NCBI RefSeq assembly: GCF_004770475.1
Contig: NZ_RQHK01000005.1
Location: 62,001 to 126,000, forward strand
Direction: 5' to 3'
DNA: 64,000 nt
Source: Leptospira mtsangambouensis
Lineage (GTDB): Bacteria; Spirochaetota; Leptospiria; Leptospirales; Leptospiraceae
A program made the translations under genes and the position numbers. Positions 9,670 to 18,063 of the stretch are shown here, one piece after another. Position 1 is the stretch's first letter; every line of letters begins with the position of its first letter. The notes beneath the pieces are model-generated. The model did no database searches, was not told where the DNA came from, and worked only from the letters and a program-made list of their open reading frames with translations.

Positions 9670-10462
9670 ATACTTTTTTCTTTTTGGGAATTTGTTTTTT
9701 CTTTGGAGCCGATTTTGTTTTGTTTTTAGCAGATAAATCGTTTGGTTTCAACATCGCAATTGCTGGCATATTTTTTTCTTCCAGCTGCATTCCCGAAAGA
9801 AGAAGAGATAACTCCAACATTTCTCTGGTTCCTAATAGATGCATCATCTCCAATGCTTTACTCATACCCAATTTTTTAAATATCTGAATCGCATTGGAAA
9901 CACCAAAAAACTTAATCAGTACAGGCAATTCTTCCAATCCACGTTGTTTGATCCATTTTTTACAATCCGCGACTGAGAGTTCGTTCACAAGCTGAATAAC
10001 AGGACCGACTTGAACTTCATCTACAAGCCAAAGAAAATCTTTCATTGGAATTTCTTTGAGTAAGGCAATTGACTTTTCAATTCCTAATGTTTTAAGGATC
10101 TCCACACTTGTTTCACGGCCTAATGTTTTTGCAAGTAACCCCACATCATGCGGAGGGATACTCCGAGAAACAAGAGCCAAATCGGCCATGGGCAAGGAGT
10201 GAATGAAATAAACTAAATCTTCATCCTCATTTTCGCGAATCATCTCCACAAGGACCTTCTCAGGAATTTGTTTGACCAGTTCCACAACCGTATCTTCACT
10301 TAATTTTTGTGTGAGAACGATCAACCTTTCCTTGGGGACTTTCCCCGTTAAAGAAAGTAACTTCTCATAACCAAGATTCTTCAAAATCTGGAAGGATTTT
10401 TTGGGGCCAAGTTTTTCTAAATATTGATACACACTTTGGATCGTAACGAGAACTTCTTTCAT
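9659..10462 (-). CDS. Helical-repeat protein with lysine-rich tail, unknown function
   Basis: About 267 residues, almost all predicted helix, built from degenerate repeats of about 25-30 residues with recurring L-x-x-L-G and I/V-P elements. It ends in a strongly basic tail (KNKTKSAPKKKQIPKKKK). The repeats vaguely recall MgtE N-terminal or FliG-like helical bundles, but I would not assign either. ATG 10462 is preferred over TTG 10483 because GGGG lies just upstream. It is convergent with the kinase gene and overlaps its last 11 bases. No signal peptide or membrane segment is seen, so a cytoplasmic, perhaps nucleic-acid-binding, protein is possible. Confidence 0.75.
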   Translation of the reverse strand: MKEVLVTIQSVYQYLEKLGPKKSFQILKNLGYEKLLSLTGKVPKERLIVLTQKLSEDTVVELVKQIPEKVLVEMIRENEDEDLVYFIHSLPMADLALVSRSIPPHDVGLLAKTLGRETSVEILKTLGIEKSIALLKEIPMKDFLWLVDEVQVGPVIQLVNELSVADCKKWIKQRGLEELPVLIKFFGVSNAIQIFKKLGMSKALEMMHLLGTREMLELSLLLSGMQLEEKNMPAIAMLKPNDLSAKNKTKSAPKKKQIPKKKKVSKR

Positions 10463-10538
10463 TTGCCCCAACTTTGGATACAAACTGTCAGAATCTTTAT
10501 AAAATTCCAGAGAAATTCCTTTTCGAATCTGTTAAAAT

Positions 10539-11717
10539 TTGCAAAATGGAAGTGTGAAGCTCTACCAACTTTGTTTTCTTTTGATTTTTTACATTTTGGG
10601 AGTAGGGGGGCTCATATTTTTTAAGACAGCTCCCTATGACCACTCCCTATCAGCATTGATCGGAATTTGGGAAGGATTTTATGAAATCAACCCCAATCTG
10701 GTCGATTCAAATTTTGTAATTTACAAATCAGGCGGGTATGATGGTCAATTCTTCTACCTTCTCGCAAAAGATCTGTTTGTTTCCTCAGATTGGGATCTCA
10801 TTGTTGACTCTTACCACTTCCGCTTTCATCGGCTAGGTCTTTCTCTTTTAGCAGGGGCCATTTCAAATCTAGTCGGGTTTTTTTATTACCCGATGGTTAC
10901 ACTCACTATCCTATTCTCCACTTTTTTAATTTCTGTCTTTTGTTTGTATTCCTTACTACCAGAATCCAAAAAATGGTATGTTATCTTTTATTTGTTTTCT
11001 CCGTTTTCGTTAAATGCAAATTTACTTTTGGTTGCCGATTCGCTTTTTGTAAGTTTCGGAATCATTGCATTTTATTTTTTTAAAAACAAAAAAGATTTTT
11101 GGGCTGTATTCTTTTTTTTCATGATGGTGATCACTCGAGAACTAGGAGTATTATTTTTAATTCCCATCATTTTCAAAGCATTGGGGGAAAAAAAATGGGG
11201 ACAGATGTTTGCCTATTCTATTCCAGGATTCGCATTTCTTTGTTTGGTGATTTTTGGGCTCATCCACCCGCCAAACCATTTGGGAACGAACCCTCTAGGG
11301 TTCAAGGATATGACAGACTTCCCATTGTTTGGATTTTTTAAAAGTTTTCAAGAGAATGGCTCTTTTCAGTTTAAACCAAAAGAATTTCCAAAAATCCTGT
11401 TTTTTATCTCGCTCATTTCCATTACCGTTGCCTCTGTCCAATCCCTAAAAAACAATCTTCCGAAGAACATCAATGTACTTGTTCCTATTTTCGGTAGTTT
11501 GTTTGTCATCTTCATTGCGGAACAAGGTTATTGGAGATCTTTTGATAACTTGAGTCGTATGTTTACACTCATTTTACCTTTTTCATTGTTACTAGAAGAT
11601 AGCTTTAAAAATCTTTTTTTGCGTTTTTTCCTAGGCATATCTTCCAGTTTGTTTGTATTTTTAATGATCAGGATCCTCTGGATCACACCAACAAAGGAGT
11701 TCTTTTTTAGCCTATGA
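10539..11717 (+). CDS. Polytopic membrane protein, possible GT-C-type glycosyltransferase
   Basis: About 392 residues with roughly nine or ten hydrophobic segments. The first loop holds an acidic stretch and the segment YKSGGYDGQFFY (near residue 65), which resembles the loop-1 motif of GT-C polyprenyl-phosphate sugar transferases. The start is uncertain: TTG 10539 has no ribosome site, and GTG 10554 has GGAAG only one base away. The stop overlaps the ATG of mqnD, so the two are cotranscribed. Function beyond membrane transferase is not supported. Confidence 0.7.
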   Translation: MQNGSVKLYQLCFLLIFYILGVGGLIFFKTAPYDHSLSALIGIWEGFYEINPNLVDSNFVIYKSGGYDGQFFYLLAKDLFVSSDWDLIVDSYHFRFHRLGLSLLAGAISNLVGFFYYPMVTLTILFSTFLISVFCLYSLLPESKKWYVIFYLFSPFSLNANLLLVADSLFVSFGIIAFYFFKNKKDFWAVFFFFMMVITRELGVLFLIPIIFKALGEKKWGQMFAYSIPGFAFLCLVIFGLIHPPNHLGTNPLGFKDMTDFPLFGFFKSFQENGSFQFKPKEFPKILFFISLISITVASVQSLKNNLPKNINVLVPIFGSLFVIFIAEQGYWRSFDNLSRMFTLILPFSLLLEDSFKNLFLRFFLGISSSLFVFLMIRILWITPTKEFFFSL

Positions 11718-12538
11718 TTTCTTTAGCCTATTCACCTTGTCCAAACGATACATTTCTTTTTTACCATTTGATCCGAAACACAAACTATCCAGTAAAAGAA
11801 GAATTATATGATGTGGAAAACTTAAACGAGTTTGCTTTTCAAGGAAAATTCCCTGTCACAAAACTTTCATTTGCAGCATACTTCCATATTATCGAAAAAT
11901 ACATTTTACTAGAAACGGGATCAGCTTTAGGTAGGGGCTGTGGTCCCATTCTTGTTCGAAAAAAAAATTCCAAAACAGACCTAAACAATTATAAACAACT
12001 ATATATCCCAGGGATGCTCACCACTGCGAATCTCTTATTATCCCTATATACAAACGGAACACAAAAACCAACTGCCCTTCGTTATGACGAAATCATACCC
12101 AAGGTACTCAGTGAAGAAGGAAGCTTAGGTGTCATCATCCACGAAGAACGATTTACTTACGAAGAACGAGGAATGGAAAAAGTCGTCGATCTTGGGGAAT
12201 GGTGGGAAGAATCAACGGGATACCCAATTCCCTTAGGTGCAATTGCAATCCGAAGAGACATTCCACGTGAGGTAGCCCTCCAATTCCAATCTAATCTTAG
12301 AGAAAGCTTAAAAGCAGCATACTTAGAACCAAAAGAAATGATGGATTATATCCGCTCTAACTCGCAAAACAAGGATGATGCGGTTATCAAATCACATATC
12401 AATCTATATGTGAATGATTTTACAAAAAACTTAGGACATGAAGGGCATGGGGCAGTAGAGTATCTACTCAAACGGGCCATCGAGGCAGGTTTTATTAAAA
12501 AACCCACCTCACAACCTTTGTTTTTAGGAGAAAGTTAA
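11714..12538 (+). CDS. mqnD: 1,4-dihydroxy-6-naphthoate synthase (futalosine menaquinone pathway)
   Basis: The 274-residue protein begins with the MqnD signature LAYSPCPNDTFLFY and has the substrate-binding-protein-like fold typical of MqnD (for example GAIAIRRDIP near residue 176). MqnD turns cyclic dehypoxanthine futalosine into 1,4-dihydroxy-6-naphthoate in the alternative route to menaquinone. It overlaps the upstream membrane-protein gene by 4 bases, and its 3' end overlaps the convergent repeat-protein gene. No other mqn gene is present in the window. Confidence 0.9.
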   Translation: MISLAYSPCPNDTFLFYHLIRNTNYPVKEELYDVENLNEFAFQGKFPVTKLSFAAYFHIIEKYILLETGSALGRGCGPILVRKKNSKTDLNNYKQLYIPGMLTTANLLLSLYTNGTQKPTALRYDEIIPKVLSEEGSLGVIIHEERFTYEERGMEKVVDLGEWWEESTGYPIPLGAIAIRRDIPREVALQFQSNLRESLKAAYLEPKEMMDYIRSNSQNKDDAVIKSHINLYVNDFTKNLGHEGHGAVEYLLKRAIEAGFIKKPTSQPLFLGES

Positions 12539-15034
12539 CATACAAAGGATACTTCCTTTGTCTCGTTTACAGGCTTCAATGGCTTTTGCCACAAGCATTC
12601 CCGGCTTCAATTTTGCCGGGTCTGCTTTGACGGCATGACCGGAAGATAAACCTGATACCAAAAGATCCCCTGGATAAATTGGCACTTGTGTTGCATCCAC
12701 ATGGATCTTAGTCATTCCAAGCAAAGCAACAAGAACATATTCCACTGCTTTTTCTTGTTTTCCAAAAACAACATGGGCATTGGCCACAGAAACACCAATG
12801 ACATTTGTGGAGTAGGGGTGTTTGGACCTTCCTAGAACACCAGGTTCTTCGGTGGCAATCAATAGATCTCCTGCTGTCACTACATCTTTGCCATCCAAAC
12901 GGAAGTATCTAGCAATACATTCCTCACCACCTTCTTTTGTGATGCGAAGATTCCCTTCAAATAAAGATTCTCCGTTAGCATAAATTGCTTTTCCAGAACC
13001 AGAAAGTTCAATTTCGGGAATACCTTTCCCGTCAACAATCAATGCAAAATCAGATTGTGATACAAATCGTCCGCCTGGTGCCGTAGTTCCGGCGCCTAAA
13101 ATCCCTGCAGACTGTTTTGGTGTTTGGCCTTTGGAAATCCCAAATACACCAACAGAATCACCAAACCCAGATACACCTGTTCCAATAGAAACACCCACAA
13201 CACCCGTTCCCACTTTTGTATTTTTCCCAAAAATGATCGCGTCGTTTGCTTGCGGAGGGACAAAACCTTTAGAAGAAGCGGCTGCTTCCCCTGTGATTTT
13301 TAATAACCCGGTATGGGAATTATAATCATGTTCTTTTTCTGCATAAGGATGTGTATGTGGTTTTGGATCTCTTTTGTCTGACAAACGAGGATCATCAGAA
13401 AGCACCACCTTACCGGGAACTGCTTCACCGTGGTTTGCAAGAAGGACAATCCCTGCATCTTGGAACCCTGCCTTCGCCAAACGTTTGTCATTCCCTTGGA
13501 CAACAGCACCTGGTTTAGTTTCACCGGAGTGCGCGAGCTGCACAATCCCATGAAGTTCTGTACTGGCATGTTTCAAACGTTTATCATTTCCTTGGACAAC
13601 AGTGTTTGGCTCTTCCCCACCGTTTGATGCAAGTTGCACAATCCCTTTTGCAGTTGTTGTTGCGTCTCTCAATCGAGGGTCATCACCAGTAACTACTTTA
13701 TCAACGGCAACTTCACCTGCATCCGCCAGTTGCACCAAACCAACTGATTTTTTTGTGGCCACTCGCAAACGGGAATCATTCCCTTGGACAACAACTCCAG
13801 GCCGAGTCTCTCCGTCTAACGCAAGCTCCACGATCCCAGGATGATCCGTGGAAGCACTCCGCAAACGTTCATCATCCGACTGGACCACAAGTCCTGGCCT
13901 TGCTTCCCCGCTTCGAGACAATCTTACTAATCCATGAGTGAGTTCAGTGGCAATTTTTAGGCGTTTATCATTTCCTTGGACAGCGACACCTGGTTTTTCT
14001 TCCCCATCAGAAGCCAATTCGACGATTCCACGGTATTCGGTAGTGGCATCACGTAGACGTCTATCGTTTGCCTGGACCACAACACCTTCCTTTACCTCTC
14101 CATCCACCGCCAAACGGATAATACCCGATCGTAAGACGGACGCATAAGGCAGAGGTTCTCTTGCAGGCCCACCGTAATCTTTTTTATCCGGACTAGAATA
14201 CAATTCAAGTTCAATGACTTCCGTCACATAATCTTTTTTATTCTGCTGTTTCTCTTGGAAAAAAACTAGTTTTAAATACCTTAAGTTAACAGGTGAAAAT
14301 CTCCATTTATACCAAGTTCCAGGTTCTGACAAAAAGAAATTTTCCTCATGCAACTGGTGCCAAGTGATATCATCTTCACTATAATAAGTAACAAAACGTT
14401 CTGGAAAATTTGTAATAGGATCGTTTTTTGTGAGCATTCGCATTTCTTCAATACGATTCACTGAGCCCATATCCAAAATTAAATACTCTTCTTCTGGTTC
14501 TTCCTTCTTTTTAGAAGACCATCCATAATCAGGTCTTGTATCAAAAAGATTTTCTTTTACAGCCAAACGATCCAATTCCGAACTCGCCTGGATGGACTGA
14601 ACTCCCGTGATGAGGATTTTCAATTGCCCAAAACTGATCCGATTTTTTCCGTTACTTGCCTTTCTTGAAATTTTAGAAACAAATTTCACATAACGAGCGC
14701 TAGTGAGAGAAAACAGCCATTTGGCAGAAGTTTTAAAGGATTTTCGAAAAGAAGATTCTTGTAAAATCGGTTCCCAATACTTCCCATCATGTGATAACTC
14801 AAACCGGAAAGAGTCGGGGAAAAAATCCAACCCGTCTTTGCCAGGTAGAAGTTCGATCCCATTAAAATACACAACATCATCAAACTTAAAGATGATGGAG
14901 GAAAGAGAAGACTGTTCCTTTTCTTCGAAAAAGGATAAAAATTCTTCGTTTTTGATTTCAAAGGTTCCAGAAGTGGACACTGATTTGATGGGCAAAGAGT
15001 AGGGGTGGCTTGTGCGAATTAAATGATCTTTCAT
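12524..15034 (-). CDS. Discoidin-like protein with eight tail-fibre-like repeats
   Basis: About 836 residues. The N-terminal third looks like two F5/8 type C (discoidin) domains, with phrases such as FELSHDGKYWEP and TYYSEDDITWHQL. Then eight tandem 32-residue repeats follow (see the repeat entry), of the form G-[IL]-V-x-L-A-x-x-G-E-x-x-P-G-x-V-V-Q-G-N-D-x-R-L. A glycine-rich region and a C-terminal domain end the protein, the latter containing YPGDLLVSGLSSGHAVKA, as in phage tail-fibre or adhesin ends. No signal peptide is seen. ATG 15034 was chosen; TTG 15061 is possible. It sits beside the rep gene but no other phage gene is near. Possible surface or spike protein. Confidence 0.8.
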   Translation of the reverse strand: MKDHLIRTSHPYSLPIKSVSTSGTFEIKNEEFLSFFEEKEQSSLSSIIFKFDDVVYFNGIELLPGKDGLDFFPDSFRFELSHDGKYWEPILQESSFRKSFKTSAKWLFSLTSARYVKFVSKISRKASNGKNRISFGQLKILITGVQSIQASSELDRLAVKENLFDTRPDYGWSSKKKEEPEEEYLILDMGSVNRIEEMRMLTKNDPITNFPERFVTYYSEDDITWHQLHEENFFLSEPGTWYKWRFSPVNLRYLKLVFFQEKQQNKKDYVTEVIELELYSSPDKKDYGGPAREPLPYASVLRSGIIRLAVDGEVKEGVVVQANDRRLRDATTEYRGIVELASDGEEKPGVAVQGNDKRLKIATELTHGLVRLSRSGEARPGLVVQSDDERLRSASTDHPGIVELALDGETRPGVVVQGNDSRLRVATKKSVGLVQLADAGEVAVDKVVTGDDPRLRDATTTAKGIVQLASNGGEEPNTVVQGNDKRLKHASTELHGIVQLAHSGETKPGAVVQGNDKRLAKAGFQDAGIVLLANHGEAVPGKVVLSDDPRLSDKRDPKPHTHPYAEKEHDYNSHTGLLKITGEAAASSKGFVPPQANDAIIFGKNTKVGTGVVGVSIGTGVSGFGDSVGVFGISKGQTPKQSAGILGAGTTAPGGRFVSQSDFALIVDGKGIPEIELSGSGKAIYANGESLFEGNLRITKEGGEECIARYFRLDGKDVVTAGDLLIATEEPGVLGRSKHPYSTNVIGVSVANAHVVFGKQEKAVEYVLVALLGMTKIHVDATQVPIYPGDLLVSGLSSGHAVKADPAKLKPGMLVAKAIEACKRDKGSILCMLTFS
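13358..14125 (-). repeat. Eight tandem 96-base coding repeats
   Basis: Eight imperfect units of exactly 32 codons run from 14125 down to 13358 in the reading frame of the discoidin-like gene. Each encodes a unit starting GIV/GLV and ending NDxRL plus a short linker. The last unit begins at 13453 and leads into a His/Pro-rich PHTHPY segment. The units are diverged, so recent amplification is not evident. Confidence 0.9.
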
Positions 15035-15084
15035 GCGCTTATTGATGCTGATTCCTTCCAAAAAATACCGTTTTTCTATCCAGT

Positions 15085-16005
15085 CTATCGAATTTCACTG
15101 AGGCGAGATCCTTCTTCTTTTTCGGAAAACACAACAAGGACGCTTGGTTTCACTCGCTCAGTAAAATACATTTGAACAATTTGGCGCAAATGTCCTTGGA
15201 GGGGCGAGCCAACCACAATTACATTTCCATCTATTTGCACTTGCATCCGCTCCAATTGGTTCCAAGAAGATTGGGTCAACTCTTTGCTCGCCCAAGCAAG
15301 AAACCCTGCCCAAGAAGCAGGATGGGAAAGAACATCCTCACCAGAAGATTTCTGCCCAGTTTTAATCACTTCTTGCCGTTGTAGGGAAACCAGTTCGCGA
15401 CAGAGAGATTGGAGATAGGAACTATCGGATTCCATATGCAATGAAACAGCTTTCTTATATGCTTCTAGAGCAATGTCTGGGCCGAATAAAGTGACCAAAT
15501 TCTCAAACCCAATTTTTTCTCCCTTTTCCTTTGCCGTCTCCGAAAGAGCCGGCACTGCCGGAGCATTGTTTGTATTAGATATAGTTATATTAATATGGTT
15601 AGGGGTCCCATCTGCACCCCCCTTAAGTGACTGTTTTGCCCCCTCAGAGAGCCCCGTTTCAGAATCCCTGGGGAGGATGTTTGTATCCCCCAGAGGGGTA
15701 ATTTTGGAACCCTCGTAGTGGAAGGAAAAATGGTATCGGGTCGAGGTTCTTCCACTTCCCGGGACTTGGTAGAGTAGGCCTGCCTGAGTGAGTTCCTTTT
15801 TGGCAGAGACAATTGATTTTTTGGTTTTGAAACCCGTGAGCCTCATCAAAGTTTCGGTATTGGGCCAAACGGGTTTAAAGTTATAGTCACTGAATTTCAA
15901 TAGAACCGGATAAAGGGTTTTGGCGGCATGGGATAGGCCCGCCCAAACACCAGAATCTATGATGTCGGTCATCAGTCGGATATAGGGATGCCGCTGGTCG
16001 CTCAC
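15085..16005 (-). CDS. Replication-initiator-like HTH protein
   Basis: About 306 residues. The N-terminal 100 residues look like a winged-helix domain of the plasmid initiator/HTH_36 kind (AAKTLYPVLLKFSDYN, then a recognition-helix-like NTETLMRLTGFKTKKSI). A low-complexity linker follows. The C-terminal segment (roughly the last 90 residues, from SWAGFLAWASKEL) resembles the DnaA N-terminal domain, with hydrophobic spacing up to QIVQMYFTERV. GTG 16005 is chosen over TTG 16029 because GGAGGAG (16011-16017) lies 5 bases upstream. It is followed upstream by parB and parA in the same direction, the usual context of a replicon initiator. Rep function is inferred from context and fold impression. 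Confidence 0.7.
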   Translation of the reverse strand: MSDQRHPYIRLMTDIIDSGVWAGLSHAAKTLYPVLLKFSDYNFKPVWPNTETLMRLTGFKTKKSIVSAKKELTQAGLLYQVPGSGRTSTRYHFSFHYEGSKITPLGDTNILPRDSETGLSEGAKQSLKGGADGTPNHINITISNTNNAPAVPALSETAKEKGEKIGFENLVTLFGPDIALEAYKKAVSLHMESDSSYLQSLCRELVSLQRQEVIKTGQKSSGEDVLSHPASWAGFLAWASKELTQSSWNQLERMQVQIDGNVIVVGSPLQGHLRQIVQMYFTERVKPSVLVVFSEKEEGSRLSEIR

Positions 16006-16065
16006 AAAAGCTCCTCCGCTTTTCTGCAAAAATTAAACTAAATTTAAGCAAATTTTACGAAGGAG

Positions 16066-16094
16066 TTGACATTATCTGACATAATGTTAATTAT
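16066..16094 (+). promoter_or_regulatory. Candidate rightward promoter for an antisense RNA
   Basis: A perfect TTGACA (16066-16071) is followed after 17 bases by AATTAT (16089-16094, 4 of 6 consensus). The start point would be near 16101. The promoter points against the rep gene. Confidence 0.45.
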
Positions 16095-16097
16095 GTC
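16078..16097. promoter_or_regulatory. Inverted repeat overlapping the antisense promoter
   Basis: GACATAATGTTAATTATGTC has perfect 8-base arms around GTTA and covers the proposed -10 box. The half-site ATTATGTC recurs at 16236-16243 near the proposed rep transcription start. This looks like an operator for a dimeric repressor, perhaps Rep or ParB. Confidence 0.6.
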
Positions 16098-16100
16098 TCA

Positions 16101-16163
16101 TCCAACAACATTCCTTCGGGAAACCCCGACCCCCTGGAACACCAGGGGAATTTTTTTATTTTT
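16101..16163 (+). ncRNA. Candidate countertranscribed RNA over the rep leader
   Basis: Downstream of the rightward promoter, two hairpins follow: TCGGG/CCCGA (16116-16129) and CCCCTGG/CCAGGGG (16131-16148). Then a T-run reaches 16163. The stretch lies between two leftward genes, so the terminator can only serve a rightward transcript. That RNA, about 63 nt, would be fully complementary to the rep mRNA leader if rep starts near 16239. No protein is encoded. This is the layout of plasmid copy-number antisense RNAs; function is inferred. Confidence 0.5.
16131..16163 (+). terminator. Rho-independent terminator, rightward
   Basis: A 7-bp GC-rich stem CCCCTGG/CCAGGGG with a 4-base loop (16131-16148) is followed by AA and a T-rich run (16151-16163, one A). 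The leftward direction has no T-run after the stem, so it works only on rightward transcripts. Confidence 0.75.
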
Positions 16164-16245
16164 CGGGTTGGGATACTAGATCCCCCACGTCTCTTGGTTC
16201 AAAAAGAAACGTTTGCTCAAACTCAAATCACTTTTATTATGTCAC

Positions 16246-16273
16246 ATTATTGTCGGATTCCGGCAGATGTCAA
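16246..16273 (-). promoter_or_regulatory. Candidate rep promoter with operator in the spacer
   Basis: On the minus strand a perfect TTGACA (16273-16268) and AATAAT (16251-16246, 5 of 6) are 16 bases apart. The spacer holds an imperfect palindrome TGTCGGATTCCGGCA (16251-16265), related to the two palindromes upstream of parA. A start near 16239 would give rep a leader of about 235 bases. Confidence 0.5.
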
Positions 16274-16316
16274 GTTCGTACAGCTTTTTTCCTCTCCCGG
16301 TCTGAAATTTTTTTCC

Positions 16317-16341
16317 TAAGTACTTGACTGCTTAGTACTTG
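16317..16341. repeat. Two direct repeats of T(A/T)AGTACTTG just after parB
   Basis: TAAGTACTTG (16317-16326) and TTAGTACTTG (16332-16341) lie 15 bases apart, immediately downstream of the parB stop. A related TACTTGAC occurs at 18093-18100 at the other end of the parAB unit. They could be iterons or partition sites. Confidence 0.5.
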
Positions 16342-16347
16342 TTTGGG

Positions 16348-17166
16348 TTATGCCGAGTCGCCGTATTTTTTGACCAATTCTTTTCGGATGAATTTGTAGA
16401 TGTCTCCTAGTAGGATTTCGTCATCCGACAGAATTTGGATCCCATTGCCAGATCTGCGAATTTTGTATCCAGATAGTAGGGAAGTTTTGGGGGAAGATTC
16501 ATTTGCTTTGGTCTGTTTGTTGAAGTCTTTTGCATCTCGGACTGTTTTTAAAGCTCCCTTATGGAAGAGGGTTAAAAATTCATCCAGGCTTCCTTTTTTA
16601 GCGGCTTGGGCTGCTTGGACCAAAAGGTTCTTATTGTAGATTTCGTTCTTTTTGCATTTCTCTAGATCTTCTTTTGACATGGATGTGATCGAGAGCACTT
16701 CCGTCATGTAACTGCGACTTTTCCCAAAAAGATCCCCTAATTCTTGGTCCGTGTAGTTGTGTGAATTTTTTAGGAACAATAGGGCATCCACTTCTTCGTA
16801 AGGGGATAGGTTTTCCCTTTGTAGGTTTTCGATGACGGCCAGTTTATAAATTTCTTTGTCTGGGCGGTTTAGGATTTTGCATTCGATTTCGGACCAACCC
16901 AAAGATTTGGCAGCGTGGTACCTGCGTTCTCCTGCAATGATTTTGTAGTTACCTTCCCTCTCACCTCTGGATACGATGATCGGTTGCAAGAGTCCATCGA
17001 CCTTTAAGGTTTGGGCAAGTTCTTCAATCCCCTTTTTACGTTCCTGTCTTGGTTGGTATTCTGAGGGTTCAATTCGGTCCATCCGAATGGTCCGGATGGT
17101 CCCGTCTAAATTTTCTGCCTGGTAGATGTCAGCAAGAGTTCCTAGGCGTTTACTTTTTGAGCTCAT
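16348..17166 (-). CDS. parB: ParB-family partition protein
   Basis: 272 residues with the ParB/Spo0J layout. The N-terminal nuclease-like domain has the box II region (IIAGERRYHAAKSLGW near residue 75) and IENLQRENLSPYEE near 112. The HTH domain (about 135-165) has LGDLFGKSRSYMTEVL. A C-terminal dimerisation region ends the protein. ParB binds centromere-like sites and works with ParA to segregate the replicon. The ATG has GAGGAGGT just upstream and overlaps the parA 3' end by 17 bases. It is shorter in its C-terminal part than many chromosomal ParBs. Confidence 0.93.
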   Translation of the reverse strand: MSSKSKRLGTLADIYQAENLDGTIRTIRMDRIEPSEYQPRQERKKGIEELAQTLKVDGLLQPIIVSRGEREGNYKIIAGERRYHAAKSLGWSEIECKILNRPDKEIYKLAVIENLQRENLSPYEEVDALLFLKNSHNYTDQELGDLFGKSRSYMTEVLSITSMSKEDLEKCKKNEIYNKNLLVQAAQAAKKGSLDEFLTLFHKGALKTVRDAKDFNKQTKANESSPKTSLLSGYKIRRSGNGIQILSDDEILLGDIYKFIRKELVKKYGDSA

Positions 17167-17902
17167 TTAAGACCTCCTCAATAAAACCTTCATACTCCTG
17201 GGACTGCCGAGAAGTTTTGTTATAATCGAAAACTGATTTTTTTGCCAGGTGGCTTTCTCCGATGGCCACTCCATCGGAGATGGTATGTTCGAAGATTCTA
17301 AAGTATTTTGTCAAAACCGGTAGGATGGTTTTTGTGAGTAAGGTCTGGGGCTTGAGTTGGGTGATGAGGGCTCCCAAAATTTCCAAGTCAGGGTTGATTC
17401 TTTTTTTGATCGAAGAGATCGTTTGTTGCAATCCCATAATCCCGTCCATCGAGAATTTCTCTGCTTGGAGAGGGATGAGGACGTAGTTGGCGGCAACCAG
17501 GCTATTCACTGTAAAAATAGAAAGAGAAGGGGGGCAGTCAATGATGACAAATTCAAAATCCTTAATCCCCGAAAGGGAATCTCTTAGGATGTAGGGAGCT
17601 TCAACGGAGTTGACGGATACTGTCTCCATCTCCGCCAAACGCATGCTAGATGGCGCAATCCACAAATGCTCGTTATACGCCGGTGCGATAATTTCTTTTA
17701 AGTTGGCTGAGTTCTGGAATAGGTGAGCCAAATCCTTTTCGACGGTTTCTGGGTTCAGAAAAATCCCTGTGGAATTCGCCTGTGGGTCCATATCGATGAG
17801 TAAGGTCTTAAGATTTCGACGTGCCAATCCCATGGCAAGATTCAAAGAAGTCGTTGTTTTTCCTTCTCCGCCTTTTTGGTTTGCAACTGCAATGGTGATC
17901 AT
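17150..17902 (-). CDS. parA: ParA-family partition ATPase
   Basis: 250 residues with the deviant Walker A motif KGGEGKTTT (residues 10-18), the Walker A' region LLIDMDPQANST near 39 and IIDCPPSL near 119. It is the short ParA form lacking an N-terminal DNA-binding HTH, so the operon is probably not repressed by ParA itself. ParA forms ATP-dependent complexes on DNA and moves ParB-bound replicons. It is the first gene of a leftward parA-parB unit followed by rep. The upstream region has two strong palindromes. Confidence 0.95.
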   Translation of the reverse strand: MITIAVANQKGGEGKTTTSLNLAMGLARRNLKTLLIDMDPQANSTGIFLNPETVEKDLAHLFQNSANLKEIIAPAYNEHLWIAPSSMRLAEMETVSVNSVEAPYILRDSLSGIKDFEFVIIDCPPSLSIFTVNSLVAANYVLIPLQAEKFSMDGIMGLQQTISSIKKRINPDLEILGALITQLKPQTLLTKTILPVLTKYFRIFEHTISDGVAIGESHLAKKSVFDYNKTSRQSQEYEGFIEEVLNELKK

Positions 17903-18011
17903 CTATCTCTTTTTCCTTCCCAAATGGTATGCTTTCCTGTTGAAAATTTGGGATCAATTGTATTTTTAGAAACCACCAAAAAAAGGATTTTTAGGTAGTT
18001 ACTTCCTTCAT

Positions 18012-18027
18012 TGTCGGACATCCGACA
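18012..18027. promoter_or_regulatory. Palindrome upstream of parA, copy 1
   Basis: TGTCGGACATCCGACA has 7-base arms TGTCGGA/TCCGACA around CA. A second copy lies 51 bases away centre to centre, and a degenerate one sits in the rep promoter (16251-16265). It is a candidate parS or operator site, unlike the widespread chromosomal parS consensus TGTTTCACGTGAAACA. Confidence 0.7.
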
Positions 18028-18063
18028 TACTGAAAATTAGCAAAAACTCTCTCCTCTCTTTTG

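Noticed and set aside
13131..14147. Plus-strand ORFs opposite the tandem repeats
   Set aside because: They arise from the repeated DNA being open in several frames; the leftward frame has the conserved unit and the domain context.
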